Shown piece by piece: positions 52,864 through 62,700 of a stretch of 64,000 nt of DNA (position 1 is the first letter of the stretch; each line of letters begins with the position of its first letter). Source of the stretch: Berkiella sp963803015 (lineage in GTDB: Bacteria; Pseudomonadota; Gammaproteobacteria; Berkiellales; Berkiellaceae); NCBI GenBank assembly GCA_963803015.1, contig CAWDKV010000003.1, positions 744,001-808,000 on the forward strand, read 5' to 3'. The notes under the pieces are model-generated. The model searched no databases. It was not told the origin of the DNA and was given only the letters and a program-made list of their open reading frames with translations. A program made the position numbers and the translations under genes.

Positions 52864-53941
52864 GCGCTGTTTCCTTGCTTTGCGTTTTGGACATATAATT
52901 TTTGATAACGGGGATGAGCGCCTCAACACCTTCTTCTCTGGGGCAAATGACCGGTAAACCTGTTTCAAGATGCATTCGAAGCCTCGCTTCCTGCCAAGTT
53001 TCATCGACTAAGCTGGCGGTATTGAGTGTCACGGCCAAAACCGTTGCACCATAATGCTGTATCAGTGCAATTTCATCGTTAAGTGAAGGTAAAGGATAAA
53101 AAACCTTTTCACCATGATTGAAATATTTTCGACCCACAGCATGTTGCAAAATGACGCCTTTTGCGCCGCCCGAGCAAATGAATTCAGCGCCACAAGGACC
53201 ACTAGGATTTCTGAGTGCAGATTGTCCTTCAATCAATATGAGATCCGGCGAGGATTCATTCACACATGAAACAATGGCATGTTCTAGTTCACCTGATACG
53301 AAATCATTCAGTGTGCTATCGAAAATAAAGCCATATCGAAAACCTTGCAGCCATCCTGTTTGGCCAGTATAAATCATCTCAGCTTTTATTTTATTTTGCC
53401 GACAACCCTTATACAGCATTTGCGCTGTCGTGCGCTTGCCGATAGCACAATCTGTGCCTAATACCGCAATGCGTGGTGTGCTGATTTGGCTAATGACCCC
53501 GCGCCAAGCATGTAACTGATGAAGTGGTTTTGATTTTCTTATATCAATTACCTGAGTTTTATGTTGCTCAATGAGAGGCTTTAACACAGGATGCTCTGAG
53601 ACAAGCTCATGCAAACCATTGACGATAGTCAGCCCATTTTCAATTGCTGATTTTAAAGTTTCTAACAAAGAGCTTGTAATATAACCACCCGATGTTGCCA
53701 CACCAACAATACAATGCGTAGGAGTGGGTTTTACTTGTGACATGGCTTCAATCACGCCGCTATAAATCGGAATATTTCTTATTTTTCCATCAGTCACAAA
53801 GCCAGCATCCTTGCCAGCATGCACTTTGTCGATAACCGCTGCAATAGGATAACGGCTTAGACCGGTGATGAGCCCATGCGCCGTTTTGCCATAGTCTTTA
53901 TCTAATTGCCCATCTGTCAATATAATGGCATTATCAGTCAT
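52844..53941 (-). CDS. dgcN: DUF1611 protein, probable D-glutamate N-acetyltransferase DgcN
   Basis: 365 residues. An N-terminal Rossmann-like part (AVIDKVHAGKD) is followed by a P-loop domain with LGTDCAIGKRTT and, further on, IEGQSALRNPSG, as in the DUF1611/DgcN family. Family members are reported to N-acetylate D-glutamate. It overlaps the preceding gene by 8 bp and the following epimerase gene by 20 bp, so all are tightly coupled. Peptidoglycan-derived D-Glu is a plausible source. The assignment to D-Glu rather than another substrate rests on family and gene order. Confidence 0.8.
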   Translation of the reverse strand: MTDNAIILTDGQLDKDYGKTAHGLITGLSRYPIAAVIDKVHAGKDAGFVTDGKIRNIPIYSGVIEAMSQVKPTPTHCIVGVATSGGYITSSLLETLKSAIENGLTIVNGLHELVSEHPVLKPLIEQHKTQVIDIRKSKPLHQLHAWRGVISQISTPRIAVLGTDCAIGKRTTAQMLYKGCRQNKIKAEMIYTGQTGWLQGFRYGFIFDSTLNDFVSGELEHAIVSCVNESSPDLILIEGQSALRNPSGPCGAEFICSGGAKGVILQHAVGRKYFNHGEKVFYPLPSLNDEIALIQHYGATVLAVTLNTASLVDETWQEARLRMHLETGLPVICPREEGVEALIPVIKNYMSKTQSKETAHENKIN

Positions 53942-55121
53942 TTTTTACCCTCCCTGTTGGGTTTGTGGTTGATGTTTCTTCAGGTTGCAGCACTAATTTT
54001 TGTTTAAACATAATACTTAAGACTTTACTAGGACTTCGGCTAAATTGTCTTAATAAGTTCACATTTTTGTAAAATGCATCAACGTCACTTTCATTTTTAA
54101 CTACACAATATTCTATCTCTGGACGGATTTCTTTTAACACTGTAGCATTCACGGCAACACTCTTTGTAAAATCAGGATTGACGCTTTTTACATCCGCAGG
54201 TAAAGGTTGTTTAGAAGAGAGTAGTACTCTCTTTACCTCTTCATTTGGGGGGGCAGTATAGGGGATAGCTCTGGATTGTTCATCCGTTCTATTAATAGCA
54301 AACCCAGGCTTGGTATAAACAAATGAAAGTTTATTTTCCACGTCAAAATAGAGATCTCGATAAAACCTATCGAAATGGGGTTCATCAAAAGATTTACTCT
54401 GATTGATCTTTGAATTTTGATGTGCTTTAGTCCAAGACACTTTAATTGCACAGCCATGTCTGTCGTATAAATACTTTAAAACAGCTGTTTGATCTAAAAA
54501 ATAGCTCCTGTTGGTTGGGTCATACCTGAAAGAGTTATTGGGATTTAAAATTTCCCAAGTATCTAAGCTGACGATATGCTGCCCATCTACACTTTTCATT
54601 TTTCTGGGATCATCACCATCTGGTTTGAAGGTACTCACTTTCTTACTCTGCATTTCAAGATTTTCCCTGATTAATTTGTAATAGGGGTCTTTGACGATTG
54701 CAGAGGATAAGTGAAAGACATAATGTTTTTCAATATGTAAGTTTTGCAAAATGTGCTGTAACTTCTTGATATATTTGCCTCTTTTTTGAGCCACTTCAGT
54801 TTCACTTTTGCAACTTTCATGCTGGCAAGCAAAAGCAAAGTGATCACCAATTAAAATATGGACTGTGGCGCCCTCATCAAGCACTTCCCGTCGGATTTTT
54901 TCAGCGGTTAATAGCATGGTATAAATATCAATCGGTACGCCGGCCGATAAGCCATAATTGTGGGAAACAAAGCCAAACCCTACAGTGATATTTTTCTTAT
55001 CTTTAGCGATGGCTAGATAATTTTTATCAATAAAATCAGTATGGTTAACGCAAGTTTTCGTTTTACCTACAAAATCCTGGAGTGAACGTTTAGGTCCACT
55101 GGGGATCTCATTGCCAATCAT
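53934..55121 (-). CDS. Unknown protein, possibly cyclodipeptide-synthase-like (HUP fold)
   Basis: 395 residues. Residues about 46-157 run parallel to tRNA-dependent cyclodipeptide synthases: a strand ending FVSHNYG (Ser53, where the catalytic Ser would be), a long helix, the strand VHILIGD (87-93), a Lys/Arg-rich helix (EVAQKRGKYIKKLQ) and LSSAIVKDPYYKLIREN. The G-x-S motif is not exact, and a KYLYD segment is the only match to the Tyr/Glu catalytic pair. This is a by-eye comparison, so the name is tentative. The C-terminal ~100 residues are unrecognised. It is first in the operon with DgcN, DgcA and the permease, behind a hairpin (55160-55180); AAGGAGG precedes the ATG. Confidence 0.4.
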   Translation of the reverse strand: MIGNEIPSGPKRSLQDFVGKTKTCVNHTDFIDKNYLAIAKDKKNITVGFGFVSHNYGLSAGVPIDIYTMLLTAEKIRREVLDEGATVHILIGDHFAFACQHESCKSETEVAQKRGKYIKKLQHILQNLHIEKHYVFHLSSAIVKDPYYKLIRENLEMQSKKVSTFKPDGDDPRKMKSVDGQHIVSLDTWEILNPNNSFRYDPTNRSYFLDQTAVLKYLYDRHGCAIKVSWTKAHQNSKINQSKSFDEPHFDRFYRDLYFDVENKLSFVYTKPGFAINRTDEQSRAIPYTAPPNEEVKRVLLSSKQPLPADVKSVNPDFTKSVAVNATVLKEIRPEIEYCVVKNESDVDAFYKNVNLLRQFSRSPSKVLSIMFKQKLVLQPEETSTTNPTGRVKND

Positions 55122-55159
55122 GATGCCTCCTTTTCAAGTTTTCTCGTTGCAAAAAAAAA

Positions 55160-55180
55160 CCCCGGCTTTTTGGGCCGGGG
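55160..55180 (-). terminator. Hairpin in the 5' leader of the dgc operon (candidate attenuator)
   Basis: CCCCGGC pairs with GCCGGGG; nine A bases precede and five T bases follow on the plus strand, so it can terminate in both directions. On the minus strand the T-run ends only 29 bases before the ATG at 55121, leaving no room for a promoter, so operon transcripts must pass through it. Confidence 0.7.
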
Positions 55181-55201
55181 TTTTTGATTCTATAATTATC
55201 T

Positions 55202-55252
55202 TTATATGATCATGCCGCCCGGCCTATTGGGAATAAAGAGGAGCATTAGCAT
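55202..55252 (-). CDS. Possible 16-residue leader peptide upstream of the attenuator
   Basis: A frame MLMLLFIPNRPGGMII, stop at 55202-55204, ends about 22 bases before the terminator hairpin. Its RNA contains GGCCGGG, complementary to the 5' arm of the terminator (CCCGGCC), which could form an antiterminator. The peptide is rich in Leu, Ile and Met. No Shine-Dalgarno sequence is seen and TATTAT overlaps its start, so translation is uncertain. Confidence 0.3.
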   Translation of the reverse strand: MLMLLFIPNRPGGMII

Positions 55253-55457
55253 AATAAAAGAGATAAAAGAACGCTTAACCAATGTGCTGCTCACTTGGCG
55301 GCTAGGTTTTAAATGTTTGAGGAAGCAATTTGAACGCATGGGTGTCTCTAAAAATGATAAACTATTTCAATTAACTTATAGAACCTCACATTCAATGTCA
55401 ACCCTTCATACTAAGAAATTTATTTTGTCTGATAAAAGGGCAAAGAGAAAGATGTAA
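55206..55457 (+). CDS. Doubtful 83-residue reading frame
   Basis: A basic frame (MIMPPGLLGIKRSISIIKE...) without a convincing ribosome-binding site. It overlaps the presumed promoter/leader of the minus-strand operon, so it may be chance; a TATAAT at 55191-55196 is the only promoter-like element. No family recognised. Confidence 0.2.
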   Translation: MIMPPGLLGIKRSISIIKEIKERLTNVLLTWRLGFKCLRKQFERMGVSKNDKLFQLTYRTSHSMSTLHTKKFILSDKRAKRKM

Positions 55458-55620
55458 CGGTAGAAGGCTAATTTCTAAATTAATTTTTTGAGTATGAGAG
55501 AAGCATTTGTTGGTTTGACTTTTTTGTACCCTAAGATGTGGGTAATATCTAAAATACAGGGGGATATCAACTCAAATTGGATATTGCCAACCCTATCTCA
55601 AAAATGTAAGGCTTCAAACT

Positions 55621-56025
55621 ATGAAGATATTTAATATGAATGATTTGCCCCATCAAGAACTTGAATCAACTGCCACGGGAGAAAAATTCTCTCTTTCTTC
55701 CGTTCTGACTGATTATTTAGATTTTAAAGATTTGTTTGTTCATCACGAAATTATTCCTCCCGGGAAAAGAAGCTCCAATGCCCATTGTCATACCCATCAA
55801 GAAGAAATGCTCTTAGTGCTAGAAGGTGCTCCTACGGTTCATCTTGGCTTGGAAGAGAGACAATTAAAACCTGGGGATTTCGTTGGCTTTAAACCATCTG
55901 CGAGAGAGTTTCATTTTGTTGAAAACACCTCAGCATTAGATGCCCATATAGTGATGATTTGTTCGACTTCACTTGAAGATACTATTCAATATAAGACTGA
56001 AAATAAAACCCCAGCTTCTGGGTAA
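55621..56025 (+). CDS. Cupin-domain protein
   Basis: 134 residues with a single cupin barrel. The metal-binding motifs are visible: GKRSSNAHCHTHQEEMLLVL (motif 1, His and Glu) and LKPGDFVGF ... REFHFVEN (motif 2). Single-cupin proteins bind a metal and may be isomerases, dioxygenases or binding proteins; which one cannot be told. It stands alone with its own start; the antiporter gene follows 135 bp later. Confidence 0.85.
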   Translation: MKIFNMNDLPHQELESTATGEKFSLSSVLTDYLDFKDLFVHHEIIPPGKRSSNAHCHTHQEEMLLVLEGAPTVHLGLEERQLKPGDFVGFKPSAREFHFVENTSALDAHIVMICSTSLEDTIQYKTENKTPASG

Positions 56026-56160
56026 CCGAAAAATATGAGGAGCTGATCATACATTCAAGCAATTCTACTTAACCCTCGCCTAACCTGATTGGGTCTCCTA
56101 AAATGTTTAGATCGACTGGCATATTTGACTGCGAATACCAAGCTAGACTCAAGGATACAA

Positions 56161-57750
56161 ATGAACTTTATCGAAGCCTCCATCCTTATCCTATTTATCG
56201 CTATCATCAGTGTTCCGATATCTATTCGGTTTCGTATGCCTCTGGAAATTTTTTTATTTTTAGGCAGCTGTTTAATCAGTCTCATCCCAGGATTGCCTGA
56301 AGTTAAAATCGATCCCCTGATTGTGTTTGAACTTTTTTTACCACCAATTTTGTTTTCAGCTGCATATTTTACCTCATGGAAAGATTTTAAATTTAATTTC
56401 AGACCCATTTTGTTATTGGCCTTCGGGTTAGTGACTGTGACCATGGTAGTTGTCGCCATTGTTGCAAAATATTGTATTCCAGGATTCAGTTGGTCAGAAG
56501 CATTTTTGTTAGGGGCTATTGTGTCACCCACAGATGCTTCAGCGGCGACGGCAATTATTAAAAAGCTAAATGCTCCCAAACGCATTATTGCAGTTTTGGA
56601 AGGTGAAAGTTTAATTAATGATGCAACGGCATTGTTATTGTATAGATTTTGCTTGGCAACAATTTTGTATGGCTCTTTTTCTATTCAGCAAGCAGCTATG
56701 CAATTTGGGTTGATTTCTTTGGGAGGAGTATTGGTAGGGCTAAGCGTTGCTGTTATTGGTGAATATATCTTTAAAAGAATGAAGGATCACTTGGCAGAAA
56801 CAGCACTTACTTTTGTTACAGCGTTTTCTTCATACTTGATTGCCGAGCACTGTGGATTTTCAGGCGTTATTTCAACTGTGGTTGCAGGAATATATTTTGG
56901 GATTCATTTTCCTGAAATAGCATCAAGTAAAACCAAAATGAATACAAAGGCGGCCTGGAGCACACTCATCTTTATTATTAATGGTTTTGTTTTTACTTTA
57001 ATTGGTTTTCAATTACCCGTTGTAGTTAAGAACTTAAAATCTTACCCAATGCTAGACTTAATCACGTATGGCATGATCATTAGTATTGTCGTGACTTTAG
57101 TACGTCTTCTTTGGATGTATCCTGCTGCCTATATACCACGCTTATTAATACCATCAATTAAACTTAAAGATCCCATGCCTCCATGGCAGCTCTTGTTTAC
57201 ACTTGGTTGGACGGGAATGAGAGGCATCGTTTCATTAGCTGCCGTGTTGGCTATTCCAACTATGACTGCAGCACATATATCAGGTGTTAATCTTGATTTG
57301 TTAAAATTCATTACTTATTTCGTCATTGCTTTCACACTTATCATCCCTACACTTACTTTGCCTAGATTAATTCGTTTTTTTAAATTATTTGATGAGAGAG
57401 ATAGACTAAGAGAAGAAGCATTGGCGCGTGTTAGAGCTTTTGAGGAAGTCATTAAGGAATTGGCGGATTTTGCAAAAAAGAAGAAAATTCCAGAGTCTAT
57501 ATTCCAAGAATTTATGAATCAAATTAATCGTCAATACCAAGTTGTAAAAACACAGCTAAGTTCTAATCCCTATTCTCTGTTATCAGAAGAATTTTTGGCC
57601 TTTAAAAAATTAACGTTGGCAGCAATCAAAATTGAAAGAGAGGTGCTCATTAAACTTAGAAAGTCAGAAGAAATTAATGATGATGTTTTTCGAAGTCTCT
57701 CGGATGAGCTTGATCTTGAAGAGTTAAGAGCCAAGAGCTTGCGGATATAA
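56161..57750 (+). CDS. CPA1-family sodium/proton antiporter
   Basis: About 529 residues from the ATG at 56161, chosen because AAGGA stands seven bases upstream; a longer frame from a TTG at 56089 has no such support. There are about twelve membrane helices. The ion-binding motif IVSPTDASAATA matches the CPA1/NhaP 'S-x-TD' family signature. It is followed by GESLINDATALLLYRF and a C-terminal helical cytoplasmic tail of about 120 residues with many charged residues. It exchanges Na+ (or K+) for H+, for pH and salt homeostasis. Confidence 0.9.
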   Translation: MNFIEASILILFIAIISVPISIRFRMPLEIFLFLGSCLISLIPGLPEVKIDPLIVFELFLPPILFSAAYFTSWKDFKFNFRPILLLAFGLVTVTMVVVAIVAKYCIPGFSWSEAFLLGAIVSPTDASAATAIIKKLNAPKRIIAVLEGESLINDATALLLYRFCLATILYGSFSIQQAAMQFGLISLGGVLVGLSVAVIGEYIFKRMKDHLAETALTFVTAFSSYLIAEHCGFSGVISTVVAGIYFGIHFPEIASSKTKMNTKAAWSTLIFIINGFVFTLIGFQLPVVVKNLKSYPMLDLITYGMIISIVVTLVRLLWMYPAAYIPRLLIPSIKLKDPMPPWQLLFTLGWTGMRGIVSLAAVLAIPTMTAAHISGVNLDLLKFITYFVIAFTLIIPTLTLPRLIRFFKLFDERDRLREEALARVRAFEEVIKELADFAKKKKIPESIFQEFMNQINRQYQVVKTQLSSNPYSLLSEEFLAFKKLTLAAIKIEREVLIKLRKSEEINDDVFRSLSDELDLEELRAKSLRI

Positions 57751-57767
57751 TCGACAAGTTTAAAAAA

Positions 57768-59789
57768 TTAGGTTATCTCAACATGTGCATTCACACTGCA
57801 TCCTGTCGCATCAATTACTGTAAAAGAATAATATCCCGGTTTTTCAGGATTCCATATGTATTTTTGTTGCCAGGATTGTTGTGAGACAGGTTTGCCGTCA
57901 ATAAGCCAAGTATAGGGTCTGGTTCCTCCGCGTATGGTGCAAGGGATACCTGCTTTCTCAAGCGCGATGATAGTATTGTCAACTGGAAAGAGTAGTCTTA
58001 ATGTTTCTTGGTTTTGGGCAGATTGGGAGGATGGTGTTAATTTATTTAGGGTTAAATTGCTTTGGGCTAAGGGAAGAGGAAGCGCAGACTTTTGCTGGGG
58101 CAATATTTGAACTATCTTTTGTAATAATGGGACAGCAGTGCTAGCACCAGTGATGTCTCTCATCGGAGAACCACTGGGCGAGCCAATCCATATTCCAACC
58201 ACATATTGCTGATCAAAGCCAATCGCCAGAGCATCGCGATGACCATAAGATGTGCCTGTTTTGACAGAAAACATTTTCCCTTTACCATCCTCAACAGCAA
58301 GGATATCCATTACTTGCTTAGCTGCACCAGGCGAGAATAAGTAATTTTCTTTGCTAAGTTGATCTGATACAACATAAGAAAAAGATTTCGCTTTGCCCTG
58401 ATTGCCGAGACTAGAATAAAGCAGAACCAATTGCTCAAGGGTTAAGCCTAAACCCCCTAAAGCACTAGGGAGACCTGGTCCATCAATACTCTTTGGAAAT
58501 TTTGGCTCTACACCCGTTTCTTTTAAGAGGCTTAAAAATCTGACCACGCCCATTTCATTGAGCATTAAAACTGCGGGAATATTCAATGATTGCGCCAATG
58601 CTTCTCTTGCCTGCACCATGCCATGAAACCCTTTGTTAAAGTTACGAGGGTAATAGGCGCCAAATCGGCGTCTAGCATCCAAAATAAAACTATCTGGTTG
58701 TACAAGGCCTGAGTCAAAAGCCAACCCATAGATAAAGGGTTTGAGTGTTGAACCAGGTGATCGATAAGCTCTAATGTAATCGACAAATCCATGATGTGTT
58801 GGATCTAAATAATCTAACGATCCCACATAAGCGAGGGGCTTGTTATGGGCATGATCTAAAATCAAAATTGCAGTATTGGCTTGAGGGGGTAAAAAATTCT
58901 GATAGCTTTTTAACAGATGCTCGATCTGCTTTTGTAGAGATAAATTAATAGTAGACTCAATCTCTGTTTGCTTAGGATATTGTTGCTTTAAACGCCAAGC
59001 TAGATGAGGGATCTCCCGAGGAAATTTTTTAAATGTCGTAGGAAGAGGAGCATCTTGATGTAGATGGTGTTCTAAGGATGTTATCAACCCCTTTTCTTGC
59101 ATCAATTTAAGAATATGATGGCGAGCCTTGTAAGATTTTTTGGGGTTTTCATCTGGTCGTAAGCTATTTGGTGATTGTACCATCGCAACTAATAAAGCGA
59201 TTTCTGGAGGAGTGAGCGTTTTAGGCGTTTTGTTGAAATAAGTTAATGCTGCTGCTTTGACGCCTTCAATATTGCTACCAAATGGTGCTAAGGTCATATA
59301 AATATTTAAGATTTCATCTTTGGAAAAGTGCCATTCAAGTTGTATGGCGCGAAAACATTCAATGACTTTAGCGACAAGGCTACGCTTTCGGGGTTCTAAT
59401 AAGCGAGCGGTTTGCATTGTTAAAGTAGAGCCACCGGAAACAATATGGCCTACGCTGATACGGTGATAAACCGCTCGTAGTAAAGAAAAGGGATTGACGC
59501 CAAAATGGATAGGGTAGAAACGATCTTCTCTGGCGAGTAACGTTTTAACATAAAGCGGTGTGACATCACTTTGCTTTGTAGGGATCCGGAACTTTTCATC
59601 TCGACTTAGGAAAACATGTAACAGTTCTTTATTTGCCCCATAAACGAGGGTAGAGGTGTCTTGGTAGCGCATCAAATTTAAAGGAAAAACCTTATCTCCC
59701 AGCCATAAGGTTATTCCTAATGCGCTAATAAGAACGCAGCAGTATTTAAGCCAACGTTTACTCAATTTTAAGTATTTGCTCTTTGCCAT
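57768..59789 (-). CDS. pbpC: Penicillin-binding protein 1C (PbpC), bifunctional peptidoglycan synthase
   Basis: About 673 residues from ATG 59789; a TTG at about 59771 is an alternative. A single N-terminal membrane helix precedes a GT51 glycosyltransferase (LAREDRFYPIHFG, GGSTLTMQTAR), then a transpeptidase with SPGSTLKPF (S-x-x-K) and KTGTSYG. A C-terminal BiPBP_C-type domain completes the PbpC layout. The start overlaps the end of the alpha-2-macroglobulin gene by 32 bp. PbpC and this macroglobulin are neighbours in E. coli too, and the latter is thought to trap invading proteases after loss of outer-membrane integrity. Confidence 0.92.
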   Translation of the reverse strand: MAKSKYLKLSKRWLKYCCVLISALGITLWLGDKVFPLNLMRYQDTSTLVYGANKELLHVFLSRDEKFRIPTKQSDVTPLYVKTLLAREDRFYPIHFGVNPFSLLRAVYHRISVGHIVSGGSTLTMQTARLLEPRKRSLVAKVIECFRAIQLEWHFSKDEILNIYMTLAPFGSNIEGVKAAALTYFNKTPKTLTPPEIALLVAMVQSPNSLRPDENPKKSYKARHHILKLMQEKGLITSLEHHLHQDAPLPTTFKKFPREIPHLAWRLKQQYPKQTEIESTINLSLQKQIEHLLKSYQNFLPPQANTAILILDHAHNKPLAYVGSLDYLDPTHHGFVDYIRAYRSPGSTLKPFIYGLAFDSGLVQPDSFILDARRRFGAYYPRNFNKGFHGMVQAREALAQSLNIPAVLMLNEMGVVRFLSLLKETGVEPKFPKSIDGPGLPSALGGLGLTLEQLVLLYSSLGNQGKAKSFSYVVSDQLSKENYLFSPGAAKQVMDILAVEDGKGKMFSVKTGTSYGHRDALAIGFDQQYVVGIWIGSPSGSPMRDITGASTAVPLLQKIVQILPQQKSALPLPLAQSNLTLNKLTPSSQSAQNQETLRLLFPVDNTIIALEKAGIPCTIRGGTRPYTWLIDGKPVSQQSWQQKYIWNPEKPGYYSFTVIDATGCSVNAHVEIT

Positions 59790-62700
59790 ATTTAAAGTTC
59801 TGCGACTGATACATTGCTTCAATGTACACAGCGGGATAGGTAAATGTGCCTTTACTGACTGCGCGTACGAAATAAGCCGCTGAAAAATTACTCTCTCGAT
59901 CAAATTCGTAGGCGCTGACAAAGCGATCATCTCGCCCTTCGACACGGCTCGCTGCTGTTAGTGTTCCTAACCAAGGAAATGCTGAAGCAAGATTATCCTT
60001 TAAAAGATTAGGATCTTCAATTTCAAAACCAGCAGGTAATAAATCAACGAGCAAGACGTGACGCAACGCATCGTTCAAACGTTGCCCTTTGATGACAATC
60101 ACATAACGCTCACCTGATTTGAGGTGAAAAGTATCAGCGGGCTTTCCATCTACAGTATAGATCTCGCGCTCCACTTGAAAGCCTTGTTGCGTTAATTGAT
60201 TGATATCAATGGGTTCTCCTAATGTAGATAAGGAATAAAAAACAGGATTTGCGCCATTATTGGTTATTTTTATCGGATTTTTTAGATCTGCTGCTGTATA
60301 ACGCTTTTGCAATGGGGTCTGGCCTTGAATGCTCTCCTTACCAAACGATAGTTGATAATTCTTTTGAATCTCTCGTAAATGATAAGCAGCTCGAACAAGC
60401 CATGCTTTTTCCTGTGTACTGAGGTATTTAGCATCATTCGCTTTGGCTGATAGAGCATTAGCAAGTTCAAAAAGTTTTGGATGATTTTGAGTGGTCTCAG
60501 CAAGGAGAGCTACCAAAATGGCAGTGTCGCGCAAATCAGATCCAAACCAGTTATGCTCAGTATTAATATTAGTTGTCGATACGGCTATTGCTTTGTTAAA
60601 CCAAAGTGCGGCTAAGTTTGAGTCGCCATAATAAGCAAATGCGGCGGCAATGAAAGAGAGATCTTGTTTTGAGACAATCTCTTGTTGATGGGTTTCTACA
60701 AAATAACGCAATGCTCCTAGTGTACTTTTTCCTTCTTTCGCATTTAAATAGCTCGCATAAGCAGCAAGAGAAATATTTTTACTTTGTTGTATTTCATTTG
60801 TCCAGCGAGATAAGTTTTCTGTAATGGCAATGGGGACCGGTAATCCCTGTTTTTTGATGAGGTGCATGACATCGCCAGCATAGAGACTCAACCAAGGCTC
60901 TTGCTGATTAGACGCAGACCATAAGCCAAAGGAGCCGTCTATTTTTTGCAGAGAGGATAATTGATTAAACGCTCTCTCTAAAGTGGATTTGTCAGAAGTA
61001 AGTGACAATGCGGTTGCTAACATTCTACTCGTGGTTTGTTCAAGGCACATATAAGGATAACTTATCAATTCCTTGGTCAACTGTTGACTGCCAAAATCAG
61101 GGACGCCCCCGATGGTGAAATAAGCTTGGCTAGTGGGTTGTTGATTTTTAAAGATACTGGCCTCGAGTATTAAGCTGTCTTTTGGTTTAACAACGCCAAA
61201 TTGTTGAATGGCAATAGGCTGAACTTTAGGTCGCACTGAAATTTCCCATGAACGAGACAAAGTAAAATTGTCTGGACCGGTTAATTTTAATTGCAGTGAT
61301 TTTACACCTAAGTTGTCAAATTTGAGATCAATTGGTATCTGCGTTTCTTTACCTTTCTGAAGAAATATCTTTTTTTCGATCTGTTGGTTCTCGGCATTCA
61401 ATTGGAGCGTATATTCTCCTTCTTTACCATCCATATTGCGTAAAACTAAAGGAATGGTTGCTTGATCTTTGGGGGCCAAAAAGCGTGGGAGCACAAAATA
61501 GACATCAACATCATCTCTGACAATGATACTAGACTCGGCGTGGCCTAGTCCTTTTTCATCCCAAGCAACCGCCATCAGGCGCAATTTTCCTGAAAATTCA
61601 GGAATGGCAAATGGAATAGTAATGATTTCTTTATCACTCGCATCAATAATGCCTGAATAGAGTGATACCACTTTATAAGATTTTGCCGGTAATTTTGCCA
61701 AAGCCAGGGGTGAGAAGCTTGTATCGGACCCATCTCCTCCTTCTTCAAATGAGCCAGGGCGTGCACCAAATGGGTTGATTAAAAAACCATAACTATCACG
61801 CAGCTGAAAGGCTAATTCTCTTTGAGAGAAGAAATAATTAAAGGGATCTGGAGATTTAAATCCAACTAATGCTAAGGTTGCCTCATCTACCAATGCAGCG
61901 CTCAATCGCATTTTCTTATGATTGGCGGGAACTTTAATTTTAACCTCAACAGTGCTACTGGATTTAACACGGGGAGGGGACTCTACGGCGAAATCAATTT
62001 TATGCTCTGTCATCGATTTTTCATTATTAAACCAATGGACGCCTATGGCACGGGTTGGCATTTGTGACTTTTTAATGTCGGCTGGTCGATAGACAGTTCC
62101 GATGAGATACGCACCAGGCTCACTGAGATCTTTAAGAGCAGGCAGGGAGAGTGTTATCCCTTCGGTGCCAATTTTACCTGTATAAATAGGCTTGAATGTT
62201 TGGCCTGCAACAGCAAGGAAAAGCTCACCAGCAAAAGGGCTTTTAATCATCGCTTTGTCATGATCAATTTTTAATTCTAACACATCAGGTTTATCAGGCG
62301 CATCGCTTGAATACAACCAGCCCGCTGAAAAACGTAGACTGGTTGCGACCCCAATTTTTTCATCTAAAATCTCTAAACGATAAAGCCCTGAATCTACGGG
62401 TATTTCAAGTAAGAAAGGCTCTTTAGCAGACAAGTTTACTTTTCCATTGCTTACCACTTTGTCTCGCGTCACTATTTCATATTGCCACTCATTACCTGAA
62501 CGAAACCAAATATAATCGTGTTGTTCTGCATATAAGGTATAGGATAAACCTTCTTTTGTTTGGAGTTCGCCTTTTTGGTTTAAGGCGATGATATCAAATG
62601 CTGCTTTTGTATTGCTGGCAGTAGCGCGTTCTTTAAATCTTGGTTTGATTCCGATAGCAAAAGGTTGGTGCCAATATTCCGTGATTTGTTTTGCACGTTG

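Noticed and set aside
52864..53004. Longer N-terminus for the DgcA-type gene
   Set aside because: The extension overlaps the DgcN coding region, is Lys/Arg-rich and unlike the family; the ATG at 52863 has a good ribosome-binding site.
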